Shown here piece by piece: positions 32,229 to 40,566 of a stretch of 46,274 bases of DNA (the first letter of the stretch is position 1; each line of letters opens with the position of its first letter). Under the pieces are notes generated by a model. It was not told the DNA's origin and did no database searches. It saw only the letters and a list, made by a program, of their open reading frames with translations. The stretch spans positions 1 to 46,274 of the forward strand of contig OMXJ01000023.1 of NCBI GenBank assembly GCA_900315015.1, in the 5' to 3' direction. The position numbers and the translations under genes are program-made. The stretch is from an uncultured Eubacteriales bacterium (GTDB taxonomy: Bacteria > Bacillota > Clostridia > Lachnospirales > Lachnospiraceae).

Positions 32229-34175
32229 TTAAAATGTTCTTTCCTTTTCAAGGAATGGTGCTGCTGATGGAACACCATCTGCAAGAGTCTGGCTGATTAC
32301 ATCATCAGAAAGCTTAACCTCTGAAGGTGAAATTCCATTATTCTCGAAGATGTTTGCAAGAGAATCGCCCCATGCTGAAAGAGTCTCATCTACAAGAACA
32401 CCCATGTATGGGTTCTGAAGCATTAAGAAGAATAAGAAATTCTTCATCTGATCTTCCTTGATTCTTCCGATACAAGGAATTCCCTGGTAGGTGAACTGAG
32501 AATTTTTAGCACACCACTTCTCTGCTGATGCCTTGTCTGAGAAAAGCATTACCTCTGGAACCGAACCGCCCTGAGTCTTTAATATTCTAATATATGCTTC
32601 TACCTTATTTCTTGCAAGATACTCTGGTCTGATGATTGTCCACCAATCCTTCTTGATGAAAATATCCTGACACATATGTATATAAGCATCATCATGGATC
32701 TGACCATCTGAATTAAGGTAAAGTTTGATAAGTGTCTGGAATCTGTCTTCTGGACTGTCACAGCTTACAACACCTGAAAGATCCTTAACAAGGTCTCTAG
32801 GAACAATTACGTTGCTGAATAATGGATCATAAACAACATTTGGAACATTTGCTGCAAATTCCATACATTCAGTAAAGGTAAGCTTTGCAACTCTCTGATC
32901 CGGACAGATCTTCTTTACGCTCTCAAAATCAGTAAAGAGAGGGAAAAGCTGATTTCCATCAGGTGACTTAAGGAAGATGATATTCATCTGGCTCTTGTCA
33001 TTTATATGGATATTTGCTCCTGCCTTTACATTATCTACTGCAGCTGCTGCGGCTGAATAATGGATATTGATATCCTGAGTTGTTTCAACATTTGGTCTTT
33101 CACCTGAAAAAATCATAGGAACATAATATGCATAATCCTTATGTACCTTCTTAGTCTCGAACTTGATCTGCTTTGGAGCTCCGCCGCCTGCAACAAGAAC
33201 GTCAAAGAAGCAAACATCATTTAATCTGTTTGTAAATACCTTCTTATCATCAGCTGAAAGCTGAACAAACCACGCGATAAGAGAATAATTAAGAATATAA
33301 TCCTCAACTCTCTTATCACTAGCAAAAAGAATCTGATTGCTATCATTTGAGTACATTGAAGTATTATTGTCCATTGTGCTTAGTATATCACAGAGCATCT
33401 TCTTGCTGCCTGTAAGAGGTGCACCTGCTGCAGCCTCGTATTCTTTAGCTGTTAATGGCTTTGCTGTATCAACTTTTGATGATGAATCAGTAGTTGTTGG
33501 TATATTTGTAGTGAAGGCTTCTGGATTTCCAAATGCCTGATTTGAGGCAACGCCAAAGCCGTTTGTGCTCTGAACGCCAAAAGTGTTCTGGCCAAAGCCG
33601 CCTGCATTATTCGAAGCTCCGTAACCACTGCCCATATTGCTTCCTGCGCCGTAACCGCTGTTCATTCCTGGTAAACCGTATCCACTCTGCATATTATTCT
33701 GTACTCCATATCCGCTTTCTGTACCTGGCAGGCCGTAACCGCTGCTCATATTACTCTGCAATCCATATCCGCTTTCTGTACCTGGCAGGCCATATCCGCT
33801 CTGCATATTTGAAGCTAGACCGTAACCACTTTCCGTTCCAGGAAGGCCGTAACCGCTAGCCATATTACTTTGAAGACCGTAGCCGCTTTCTGTTCCGGGA
33901 AGGCCATAGCCACTGCCCATATTGCTCTGCAGACCATAACCGCTTTCTGTTCCAGGAAGTCCATAGCCACTGCCCATATTGCTCTGCATTCCATAGCCAC
34001 TTTCCATTCCGGGAACTCCATAACCACTAGCCATATTGCTCTGCATTCCATAGCCACTTTCCATTCCAGGAACCCCGTAACCACTGCTCATATTATTCTG
34101 TACTCCATAACCTCCATTGTCAGGTGCTCCGTACCCACTTGAAAGATTATTGAATCCATAATTGTCTTCTGCCAT
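32229..34175 (-). CDS. SseB-domain protein with a long SGYG-repeat low-complexity N-terminus
   Basis: 648 residues from ATG 34175, which has a GGAGGG site; an upstream in-frame ATG at 34268 has none. Residues 1-215 hold about eight 19-residue units of the type SGYGLPGTESGYGLQSNM, rich in Gly, Ser, Tyr, Asn and Gln, with hardly any charge. After a Thr/Asp/Ser linker, residues 260-648 are folded. They include an SseB-like segment (MIIFLKSPDGNQLFPLFTDF, then KLTFTECMEFAANVPNVVYD and SNVIVPRDLV) and a second possible SseB-like unit near 530-640. SseB-domain function is unclear. No signal peptide is present, so it is probably cytosolic. It has its own promoter. Confidence 0.85.
   Translation of the reverse strand: MAEDNYGFNNLSSGYGAPDNGGYGVQNNMSSGYGVPGMESGYGMQSNMASGYGVPGMESGYGMQSNMGSGYGLPGTESGYGLQSNMGSGYGLPGTESGYGLQSNMASGYGLPGTESGYGLASNMQSGYGLPGTESGYGLQSNMSSGYGLPGTESGYGVQNNMQSGYGLPGMNSGYGAGSNMGSGYGASNNAGGFGQNTFGVQSTNGFGVASNQAFGNPEAFTTNIPTTTDSSSKVDTAKPLTAKEYEAAAGAPLTGSKKMLCDILSTMDNNTSMYSNDSNQILFASDKRVEDYILNYSLIAWFVQLSADDKKVFTNRLNDVCFFDVLVAGGGAPKQIKFETKKVHKDYAYYVPMIFSGERPNVETTQDINIHYSAAAAAVDNVKAGANIHINDKSQMNIIFLKSPDGNQLFPLFTDFESVKKICPDQRVAKLTFTECMEFAANVPNVVYDPLFSNVIVPRDLVKDLSGVVSCDSPEDRFQTLIKLYLNSDGQIHDDAYIHMCQDIFIKKDWWTIIRPEYLARNKVEAYIRILKTQGGSVPEVMLFSDKASAEKWCAKNSQFTYQGIPCIGRIKEDQMKNFLFFLMLQNPYMGVLVDETLSAWGDSLANIFENNGISPSEVKLSDDVISQTLADGVPSAAPFLEKERTF
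33600..34150. repeat. 57-bp in-frame tandem repeat, about eight units
   Basis: CCATAGCCACTGCCCATATT recurs 57 bases apart around 33910-34070, with diverged copies to about 33650. It encodes the SGYG repeats. Most differences between units are synonymous, which indicates selection to keep the protein repeat. Confidence 0.92.
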
Positions 34176-34276
34176 ATTCCCTCCGATTGTTACCTTTAAA
34201 TTCGACCATAATTTCCCCAAATAAGTAGTCAAATTATAACTTTTAAAAATTATTTTATAATCATTCAAACACTTTA

Positions 34277-34305
34277 ACTATACTACAAAATGAGAAAGAA
34301 GTCAA
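34277..34305 (-). promoter_or_regulatory. Promoter of the SGYG/SseB gene
   Basis: On the - strand TTGACT, exactly 17 bases, then TATAGT, the same hexamers as the sugar operon promoter. It overlaps the last codons of trmO and leaves a leader of about 95 bases. Confidence 0.72.
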
Positions 34306-35009
34306 CAAACAATGACCACTTTTCCCTTAGAAATTTTGAACTTAATATCTATTCCTGCTATATTTACGCCATATACCCTGTCTTCATTTTCATGGTAAGC
34401 AGGTCTTGCATCATTGGATAAAGCCTGAATAATTTCAGCCATTTTATCCTCTGGAATGCTATTTTTAGCCTCTTTTGAAACTTCGACCTCGTATGTCCTA
34501 AATGGATTATCTTCGGTAAAGCCGCCTTTAGCCTCTGGAATAGAGTCAAATTCTGGTAAATATGGCTTGATATCAAAGATAGGCGTACCATCCATAAGAT
34601 CAGCCCCTGATACAATAAGTATATTGCCTTTATCACGGGTTTCCTTGACTTCAATCAATTTTACTATAGAAATTCCAAGACTGTTCGGTCTAAAGGGGGC
34701 TCTTGATGCAAAAACGCCGACTCTCTTATTTCCTCCAAGCCTTGGCGGTCTTACTGTTGCATTAAAGGTCTTATTTTTTTCTACATTTTCTGAAAACTGC
34801 CAGATAAGATATAAATGTGAAAAGCCTTCAATTCCCCTTATTGCATCAGGATTTCTATATTTACCGGTAAATTCAATGGTACTTATTATGTCCTTTGCTA
34901 TCCCTGCCTGTCTAGGTATTGCAAAGGGGGTCTTGAAATCTCCCCTTAGATAGGCTATGGGCTCAATTACAAATTTATCCTGCTCATTCATTTTATTATT
35001 CGCCCGCAT
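34302..35009 (-). CDS. trmO: tRNA (N6-threonylcarbamoyladenosine(37)-N6)-methyltransferase
   Basis: 235 residues. TrmO (TsaA/YaeB family) methylates t6A37 in threonine tRNAs using SAM. Signature stretches are IEPIAYLRGDFKTPFAIPRQ, then GFSHLYLIWQFSE, ATVRPPRLGGNKRVGVFASR, APFRPNSLGISIVKL and LMDGTPIFDIKPYLPEFDS. The C-terminal DARPAYHENEDRVYGV is also typical. Length is standard for the single-domain type. The start is not certain: ATG 35009 lies 26 bases from the nearest AAAGGAG, and an internal ATG at 34991 is possible. It follows the DUF2344 gene across a 34-bp tandem repeat. Co-transcription with the radical SAM pair is likely. Confidence 0.95.
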   Translation of the reverse strand: MRANNKMNEQDKFVIEPIAYLRGDFKTPFAIPRQAGIAKDIISTIEFTGKYRNPDAIRGIEGFSHLYLIWQFSENVEKNKTFNATVRPPRLGGNKRVGVFASRAPFRPNSLGISIVKLIEVKETRDKGNILIVSGADLMDGTPIFDIKPYLPEFDSIPEAKGGFTEDNPFRTYEVEVSKEAKNSIPEDKMAEIIQALSNDARPAYHENEDRVYGVNIAGIDIKFKISKGKVVIVC

Positions 35010-35016
35010 TTTTTTT

Positions 35017-35128
35017 TCATATCACAGAAATAATAGCTCCTTTTATTTAATCATATCACAGAACTAATAGCTCCTTTTATTTATTCATATCGCAGAACTA
35101 ATAGCTCCTTTTATTTATTCATATCGCA
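35017..35128. repeat. 34-bp tandem repeat between the DUF2344 gene and trmO
   Basis: TCATATC starts at 35017, 35051, 35085 and 35119, exactly 34 bases apart; the first three units are full. On the - strand each unit holds ATGAATAAATAA-like sequence, AAAGGAGC, then TATTAGTTCTG. The unit thus copies the last codons and stop of the DUF2344 gene together with a Shine-Dalgarno sequence. Expansion moves the ribosome site relative to the trmO start. Confidence 0.9.
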
Positions 35129-36028
35129 AAGAGCAACATATCCGCCCTCTTCATTTTGACCATACTGCTCAATTCTATGAATTCTAAAATCAGATCTTAA
35201 ATATTCTACATTCCTGAATTTACAAATGGACTGCATAAGGACTTCCGGCTTGAGATTGTCGATGCTTCCCGTTGAAAGGCGCACATACATATGCATTGAT
35301 GCCTTATCATAAAAATCGCTTGTATGAAGTTTTTCGATATCTGTGCCTTCAGGCAGAAAATCTGCCTTTTCATGAGAAAAATCCTTAACAAGAGGCTTTA
35401 TGTCAACATCTGCAATGGTGACCTTGCTCTTTTTAAAGCCGCCGTGTCCATTTGATATGCGCTCGCCCTTCTTTTCCCGGGTTACAATATAGCTCTCCTG
35501 ATTCCAGAAGTCATCTCCAAAGAAATCTTCACCTTCTTTAAGCTTTTCAGGCTTCATGTACTGGATATAATAATCAGCACCTCTTACAAGGCTCATGGCT
35601 GTCTCTTTCTTTTCACCCTTTTGCCATTCATGAAGAACCCTTGCTGAAAGCATCCTAAAGCCTATTCCGCTCTGATCATCCATTGCTTTAAGGACATTCC
35701 ATAAAGGCTTTAATTCCTCGCTGCATTCTTCATCTATTTTTACAAAAGCACCCTCAGGGAAGGTCTTAATTTTCTCCTCTTCAGGAATTTCTTTTTCATA
35801 ACTTAAAAGATCAAGGGATTTAAGTTCAAAATCAACATACTCTGCATCACTTGTAATTCCAAGACTTAAAGGATTTGCAAAGGATAGTATCTGATGAGGT
35901 GAAAAGCCCTCTGTCATGGCCACATCTATATTCGCCCTTCTTGTCACCTTTTCGAAATATCTCATAAGGTCAAGATGTCCGACAAATCTAATAGGGCCGT
36001 ATTTAGCAAATTTAAAACGAACCTTCAT
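35111..36028 (-). CDS. TIGR03936/DUF2344 radical-SAM-associated protein
   Basis: 305 residues from ATG 36028, with TTGGAG upstream; a TTG at 36040 is less likely. The opening (MKVRFKFAKYGPIRFVGHLD) and TRRANIDVAMTEGFSPHQIL with LSFANPLSLGITSDAEYVDF are diagnostic of this family. It is nearly always encoded beside a TIGR03960 B12-binding radical SAM protein, as here. A role of the pair in tRNA or ribosomal modification has been suggested but is not established. It follows the radical SAM gene by 34 bases. Its last four codons and stop seed the downstream tandem repeat. Confidence 0.92.
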   Translation of the reverse strand: MKVRFKFAKYGPIRFVGHLDLMRYFEKVTRRANIDVAMTEGFSPHQILSFANPLSLGITSDAEYVDFELKSLDLLSYEKEIPEEEKIKTFPEGAFVKIDEECSEELKPLWNVLKAMDDQSGIGFRMLSARVLHEWQKGEKKETAMSLVRGADYYIQYMKPEKLKEGEDFFGDDFWNQESYIVTREKKGERISNGHGGFKKSKVTIADVDIKPLVKDFSHEKADFLPEGTDIEKLHTSDFYDKASMHMYVRLSTGSIDNLKPEVLMQSICKFRNVEYLRSDFRIHRIEQYGQNEEGGYVALCDMNK

Positions 36029-36062
36029 TTTATTCTCCAATTTATAAAAGCATTATTGATAA

Positions 36063-37946
36063 TTACAAGGCACCAATCTTATCAAAGCATATTCCAACGC
36101 CAAAGGAAGCAGCTCCGCAGCCATTGCATCTTTCTCTGCAGTTTAAAGTAACCTCGGCCTTTTCTGCCTTTTTATACTCTGCAAGTAAAAATCTCTTTGA
36201 AACTCCGGCATCAATCATATCCCATGGGAAGATCTCATCGTCGCTTCTTTGTCTTGTTGTATAGAATTCAATAGGAATACCGCATTCCTCAAAGGCCTTA
36301 AGCCATTTTTCATTATCGTAATAGTCAGTCCAGGCATCGAAAAAACAGCCACTTTCATAAGCTTTAAGAATTACCTGAGAAAGTCTTCTGTCACCTCTTG
36401 CAAAAACGCCCTCAAGAACGCTGAGCTTAGCATCGTGCCACATGTAACGGATGCTCTTTTGATTGAGCATTGTCATAAGATGTCCCTTTAATAGCTGCTG
36501 CTTTGCAATAAAGGTCTCTGAATTATCCTGAGGCGCCCACTGGAACGGTGTAAAAGGCTTCGGTACAAAGAAGGATGTACTGATGGTAATATTACACTTT
36601 CCATTTCTTTGATCCTTTGGAATTTCATAATAAACTCTTGCAATCTTATCAGCGAGTTCAGGAATAGCCTTAACATCCTCCTCCTGTTCAAAAGGCTGTC
36701 CTAACATGAAATACAGCTTTACCTTCTGCCAGCCAAGTGAAAAGGCATCAGAGGCACCCTTTAAGATTTCCTCTTCAGTAATGCCCTTATTTATTACATC
36801 TCTCATTCTCTGACTTCCTGCTTCAGGAGCAAATGTAAGAGAGCTCTTTTTTATGTCCTGTATCTTTCCCATTACATCAAGTGAGAATCCATCGATACGA
36901 AGTGACGGAAGGCTGATATTTACACCTCTTGAGGTATATTTATCCATGATGTACTTAACTAACTCACCGAGCTTGTTATAATCACTAGAGCTTAAGCTGC
37001 TAAGTGTGATATCTTCATATCCGGTATTCTGGATCATTTTATCTGCCTGTTCCTTAAGGAAGTCAAGCTTTCTAGATCTGATTGGCCTATATATCATCCC
37101 TGCCTGACAGAATCTGCAGCCTCTGATGCACCCTCTTTGAATCTCAAGGGTCACCTTATCTTGTACTGCCTGAACATAAGGGATGATAGGCTTATCAGGG
37201 TAATAGGTATCGCTCATATGAGTTTCGACCTCTTTATGTACCTGAGGCTTTGCATGAGAATTAATTACCTTGATTTCCTTAATTGTGCCGTCTTCATTGT
37301 AAACAGGCTCATAGAAGGCAGGAACATAAACGCCGTTAAGCTCTGCAATTTTTTCAAGGAACTGCTTTCTGCTCCAACCATTTTTCTTTTTCTCTTTGTA
37401 GATATCGATGATATCATAATACCTTGTCTCGCCTTCTCCGATATAGAAGAAATCGAAGAAATCAGCTATAGGCTCACCATTATATGAGCAAGGACCTCCA
37501 CCAACTACAATAGGATCATCCTCGCCTCTGTCCTTTGCAAGCAGAGGTATTTTAGATAAATCAAGTATCTGAAGAATGTTAGTATAACACATCTCGTACT
37601 GAAGTGTAATTCCAAGGAAATCAAAGCACTTAATTGGATCTTGAGACTCAAGTGCAAATAAAGGAATATTTCTTTCCCTCATTATTTTGTCAAGGTCTGT
37701 CCATGGAGAATATACTCTTTCACACCATACATCCTTCCTGCGGTTGAACATATCATATAAAATGGATATTCCAAGATGAGACATTCCTACTTCATACACA
37801 TCAGGAAAGCACATGCAGAATCTTACATCAATATCCTTTAAATCCTTTCTTACACTATTGACCTCACAGCCTATATATCTTGCAGGCTTATCAACCATCA
37901 TAAGCACTTCATCATCTAGCGCAAGCTTCGGAAATTCTCTTTCCAT
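36063..37946 (-). CDS. TIGR03960-family B12-binding-domain radical SAM protein
   Basis: 627 residues, cytosolic. The N-terminal part (about 40-190) resembles a cobalamin-binding domain (FPDVYEVGMSHLGISILYDM, then DPIVVGGGPCSYNGEPIADF). The radical SAM core follows, with the [4Fe-4S] motif CIRGCRFC in LEIQRGCIRGCRFCQAGM (about 270-285), then LSSLSSSDYN and LTFAPEAGSQRMRDVINKG. The Cys-rich tail (NCRERCNGCGAASFGVGICF) may hold another cluster. The exact reaction is not known. AAAAGGAG fixes the start. It heads the run to the DUF2344 gene and trmO. A hairpin lies just upstream in the leader, with no obvious promoter. Confidence 0.94.
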   Translation of the reverse strand: MEREFPKLALDDEVLMMVDKPARYIGCEVNSVRKDLKDIDVRFCMCFPDVYEVGMSHLGISILYDMFNRRKDVWCERVYSPWTDLDKIMRERNIPLFALESQDPIKCFDFLGITLQYEMCYTNILQILDLSKIPLLAKDRGEDDPIVVGGGPCSYNGEPIADFFDFFYIGEGETRYYDIIDIYKEKKKNGWSRKQFLEKIAELNGVYVPAFYEPVYNEDGTIKEIKVINSHAKPQVHKEVETHMSDTYYPDKPIIPYVQAVQDKVTLEIQRGCIRGCRFCQAGMIYRPIRSRKLDFLKEQADKMIQNTGYEDITLSSLSSSDYNKLGELVKYIMDKYTSRGVNISLPSLRIDGFSLDVMGKIQDIKKSSLTFAPEAGSQRMRDVINKGITEEEILKGASDAFSLGWQKVKLYFMLGQPFEQEEDVKAIPELADKIARVYYEIPKDQRNGKCNITISTSFFVPKPFTPFQWAPQDNSETFIAKQQLLKGHLMTMLNQKSIRYMWHDAKLSVLEGVFARGDRRLSQVILKAYESGCFFDAWTDYYDNEKWLKAFEECGIPIEFYTTRQRSDDEIFPWDMIDAGVSKRFLLAEYKKAEKAEVTLNCRERCNGCGAASFGVGICFDKIGAL

Positions 37947-37973
37947 TCATTTCTCCTTTTTAAACATAAAAAC

Positions 37974-37996
37974 ACCGCCACCGCCTAGGTGACGGT
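37974..37996 (-). terminator. Terminator hairpin between the zinc-ribbon and radical SAM genes
   Basis: ACCGCCACC and GGTGACGGT form a nine-base stem around GCCTA with one wobble, flanked by A and T runs. It lies about 30 bases past the upstream gene's stop and 28 bases before the next start, so it may attenuate rather than fully stop transcription. Confidence 0.75.
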
Positions 37997-38026
37997 ATTT
38001 TTTAATAATCCGCAACCATTAATTAA

Positions 38027-39061
38027 TTATTCTTTATCAAATCTATTGTCATAATAAGCTTCAACGAATCTATCAAGGTAATCACCCTCGAGATCTTCGC
38101 CGAATTTTGCCATAAGCATCTTTTTAATGCCAGCTGTTTCATCCATGTAATTTAATTCAAGTGAATCATGTCTGTCAAAAGACTTAAGCATGCGCTCATC
38201 AAGTGCCGCATCGAGATAGCTCTCAAATTCCTTTTCCATTTCTCTTTCAGCCTTAGCTTCTCCCTTTAACTTTCCCATCTTTATCTTTGCATCAATGCCT
38301 ACAACAACAAAGTAAAGGAAAAGAACTCCCATAACTCCAAGAGATATAGGATTTAAGAACTTGAAAACTCCTGCAAGCTGAAGAACTACTACAATCAGAC
38401 CGATAACACCAAAAATAGTAAAGGTATAGAAGGTCGATTCATAATCTTTATATTTATCGTCCTTGCTCTCATATTGTTTTTTAGCCTTTGTACTGATTTT
38501 GAGGTCATCCTCTTCGTCACTTAAGGTATCAGAAACAGCCTCCTGAATGGCCTTTTTGGTCTTTTCATCGGCATCAACAAGCTTAACTATGTCATTCGCC
38601 TCTGTAACCTCACTCAATAAGGCATCCTCGATGCTGACATCTTCGCGAGTTTCTTCCTCTTGACTATCAATTCCCCAGTCTTCTTCAGCCTTACCTTTAT
38701 TCTTTACCTTTATACTATCAAGGTCAACTCCCTTTTCATCGAGACGCTCCTTGATTTCTTTAAGCTGCTCCTCCTGCTTTGTAGCAATATAAAAGCCCTT
38801 AAAGGCTTCTTCTGCTTTATAGAATTTCTTTTTAGGAACATAAATATCATACTCATTATCGTCATTTAACTCTGTAATAGAATCAATGCCGCTATACTTT
38901 AAATAATCAGTAAGCTTGTCAGCATTAGACTCTGACTCTATGGTCACAAGAAGCTTCATTGAGAGCTTTTCAGGATACTCATCAACCAAAGCCACCTTAC
39001 ACTCGCTGCATTCTGTAACGTCTTCCTCGTATTCATTTCCGCACTTTGGACACCAAGGCAT
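38027..39061 (-). CDS. Zinc-ribbon membrane protein of unknown function
   Basis: 344 residues. An N-terminal zinc ribbon (MPWCPKCGNEYEEDVTECSE, two CxxC pairs) leads into a DUF2007-like ferredoxin-fold stretch (LLVTIESESNADKLTDYLKY, then IDSITELNDDNEYDIYVPK). A charged helical segment to about 200 follows, then two membrane helices (about 215-233 and 240-257) and a charged C-terminal tail. The tail and the ribbon are probably cytosolic. No enzymatic motif is seen. GGAGG fixes the start. It is flanked by hairpins on both sides and so is probably a single-gene unit. The domain reading of residues 36-90 is from pattern only. Confidence 0.82.
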   Translation of the reverse strand: MPWCPKCGNEYEEDVTECSECKVALVDEYPEKLSMKLLVTIESESNADKLTDYLKYSGIDSITELNDDNEYDIYVPKKKFYKAEEAFKGFYIATKQEEQLKEIKERLDEKGVDLDSIKVKNKGKAEEDWGIDSQEEETREDVSIEDALLSEVTEANDIVKLVDADEKTKKAIQEAVSDTLSDEEDDLKISTKAKKQYESKDDKYKDYESTFYTFTIFGVIGLIVVVLQLAGVFKFLNPISLGVMGVLFLYFVVVGIDAKIKMGKLKGEAKAEREMEKEFESYLDAALDERMLKSFDRHDSLELNYMDETAGIKKMLMAKFGEDLEGDYLDRFVEAYYDNRFDKE

Positions 39062-39085
39062 AAGCCAAACCTCCAGATTTATAAT

Positions 39086-39118
39086 CAGCTCTTTAAATCC
39101 TTTTAATTTAAAGAGCTG
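39086..39118. terminator. Hairpin after tyrS, in the leader of the zinc-ribbon gene
   Basis: CAGCTCTTTAAA and TTTAAAGAGCTG pair perfectly over 12 bases around a nine-base loop. It lacks a clean T run on the - strand, so it may be a weak terminator or a leader structure. Confidence 0.6.
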
Positions 39119-39181
39119 AATAATTTTTAATGTTAACTTATTCTAAAACAAATAAATGTTCATTCTGTGAAATATAGCATA

Positions 39182-40420
39182 TTAAACGCCAGCCTTAAAT
39201 CTGATGAAGCTCTTCTTACCCTTCTTAACAAGGAGATTTCCATCTGAATCAAGATCTTCGAGCTTAAAGATCTTCTTAACATCAGTGCACTTTGTTCCAT
39301 TAACTGTAACGCCGCCCTGCTCGATATTTCTTCTTGCATCTGAACGGTTTGTAGCCATCTTAGCGTCTACGAGCATTGATATAAGGTCGATACCCTCTTC
39401 AAACTTTGCCTTTGGATATTCAAAAGCTGGAATGTTATTTGAATCGCTGCTTCCACCAAAGAGTGAACGTGCAGCTTCCTGAGCCTTTGCAGCCTCTTCT
39501 TCATTATGAACCATCTTTGTGATTTCAAAAGCAAGAACTTCCTTTGCCTTATTGATTTCTGAATCCTTAAGGCTTCCAAGATCACGAACCTGCTCCATAG
39601 GAAGGAAGGTAAGAAGTGCAAGACATTCCTCGACCTTTGCATCCTCGATATTTCTCCAGTACTGGTAGAACTCGTAAGGACTTGTCTTCTTAGGATCAAG
39701 CCAAAGGGCACCCTTCATTGTCTTACCCATCTTCTTGCCATCACTGGTTGTAAGAAGGTGAAGTGTAAGAGCCTCGGCATCCTTTCCTTCCTTTCTTCTG
39801 ATGAGATCTGCACCAGCAAGCATGTTGCTCCACTGATCATCTCCGCCTACCTCGAGCTTTGTACCATATTCCTTGTTAAGTACATAGAAGTCATAAGCCT
39901 GCATGAGCATGTAATTGAACTCGAATACAGTAAGACCTCTTTCCCATCTATTCTTATATGCTTCTGCTCTGAGCATGTTATTTACTGTAAAATGAACGCC
40001 TACCTCACGAAGGAATTCTACATACTTAAGATCAAGAAGCCAATCTGCATTATTTACAAGAATTGCGCCGTCCTTATCATCAAATCTGATAAATTTTGAA
40101 AGCTGCTCCTTGAAACGGTTTGCATTATAGTCAACCTGCTCTCTTGTAAGCATCTGACGCATGTCTGTTCTTCCTGATGGATCACCGATAAGGGTTGTTC
40201 CTCCGCCAATAAGAGCAATAGGTCTATGACCAGCCCTCTGAAGATGCTGCATTGCCATTACAGTAAGGAAATGTCCTGCTGTAAGTGAATCTGCTGTTGC
40301 ATCATATCCTGTATAAAATGAAACCTTCTCTTTTCCAAGCATGTCTCTGACTGCTTCTTCATTAGTACACTGTGCTACGAAACCTCTCTCTTTTAAGGTA
40401 TCAAATACGTTCTCTGACAT
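39182..40420 (-). CDS. tyrS: Tyrosyl-tRNA synthetase
   Basis: 412 residues from ATG 40420, set by ACAGGAG upstream; an in-frame extension to 40462 has no ribosome site. It charges tRNA-Tyr in the cytosol. Class Ic landmarks: the HIGH-like TAGHF near residue 48, IGGGTTLIGDPSGRTDMR, MQAYDFYVLNKEYGTKLEVG (tyrosine pocket), the anticodon-proximal GGDDQWSNML, and the KMSKS equivalent KMGKT. The C-terminal S4-type RNA-binding domain (RSDARRNIEQGGVTVNGTKC, then GKKSFIRFK) completes the bacterial TyrRS layout at normal length. No T-box leader lies upstream; the 5' leader is only about 90 bases from a near-consensus promoter. Confidence 0.98.
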   Translation of the reverse strand: MSENVFDTLKERGFVAQCTNEEAVRDMLGKEKVSFYTGYDATADSLTAGHFLTVMAMQHLQRAGHRPIALIGGGTTLIGDPSGRTDMRQMLTREQVDYNANRFKEQLSKFIRFDDKDGAILVNNADWLLDLKYVEFLREVGVHFTVNNMLRAEAYKNRWERGLTVFEFNYMLMQAYDFYVLNKEYGTKLEVGGDDQWSNMLAGADLIRRKEGKDAEALTLHLLTTSDGKKMGKTMKGALWLDPKKTSPYEFYQYWRNIEDAKVEECLALLTFLPMEQVRDLGSLKDSEINKAKEVLAFEITKMVHNEEEAAKAQEAARSLFGGSSDSNNIPAFEYPKAKFEEGIDLISMLVDAKMATNRSDARRNIEQGGVTVNGTKCTDVKKIFKLEDLDSDGNLLVKKGKKSFIRFKAGV

Positions 40421-40518
40421 CGATTTAACTCCTGTTTTTATTTTTGTACCTGCCATTGCCATTCATGCAAATGGGGACTCCTGATACAAATTTTACTTAT
40501 GAATCCATTTAAAATTTA

Positions 40519-40547
40519 ATTATATAATATTTTCAGCTGATTTGCAA
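40519..40547 (-). promoter_or_regulatory. tyrS promoter
   Basis: On the - strand TTGCAA, exactly 17 bases, then TATAAT, in the 100-base gap after the RNase G-like gene. The leader to the ATG at 40420 is about 90 bases, too short for a T-box. Confidence 0.72.
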
Positions 40548-40566
40548 GCCTTTTTCTTGCATAATC

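Noticed and set aside
35017-35128. CRISPR-like array
   Set aside because: The 34-base units are directly adjacent with no unique spacers, and no cas gene is present. The same applies to the 36-, 57- and 58-bp arrays.
40421-40566. T-box riboswitch upstream of tyrS
   Set aside because: Only about 90 bases lie between the promoter and the start. No specifier stem, AGGGTGG-type T-box sequence or leader terminator is seen.
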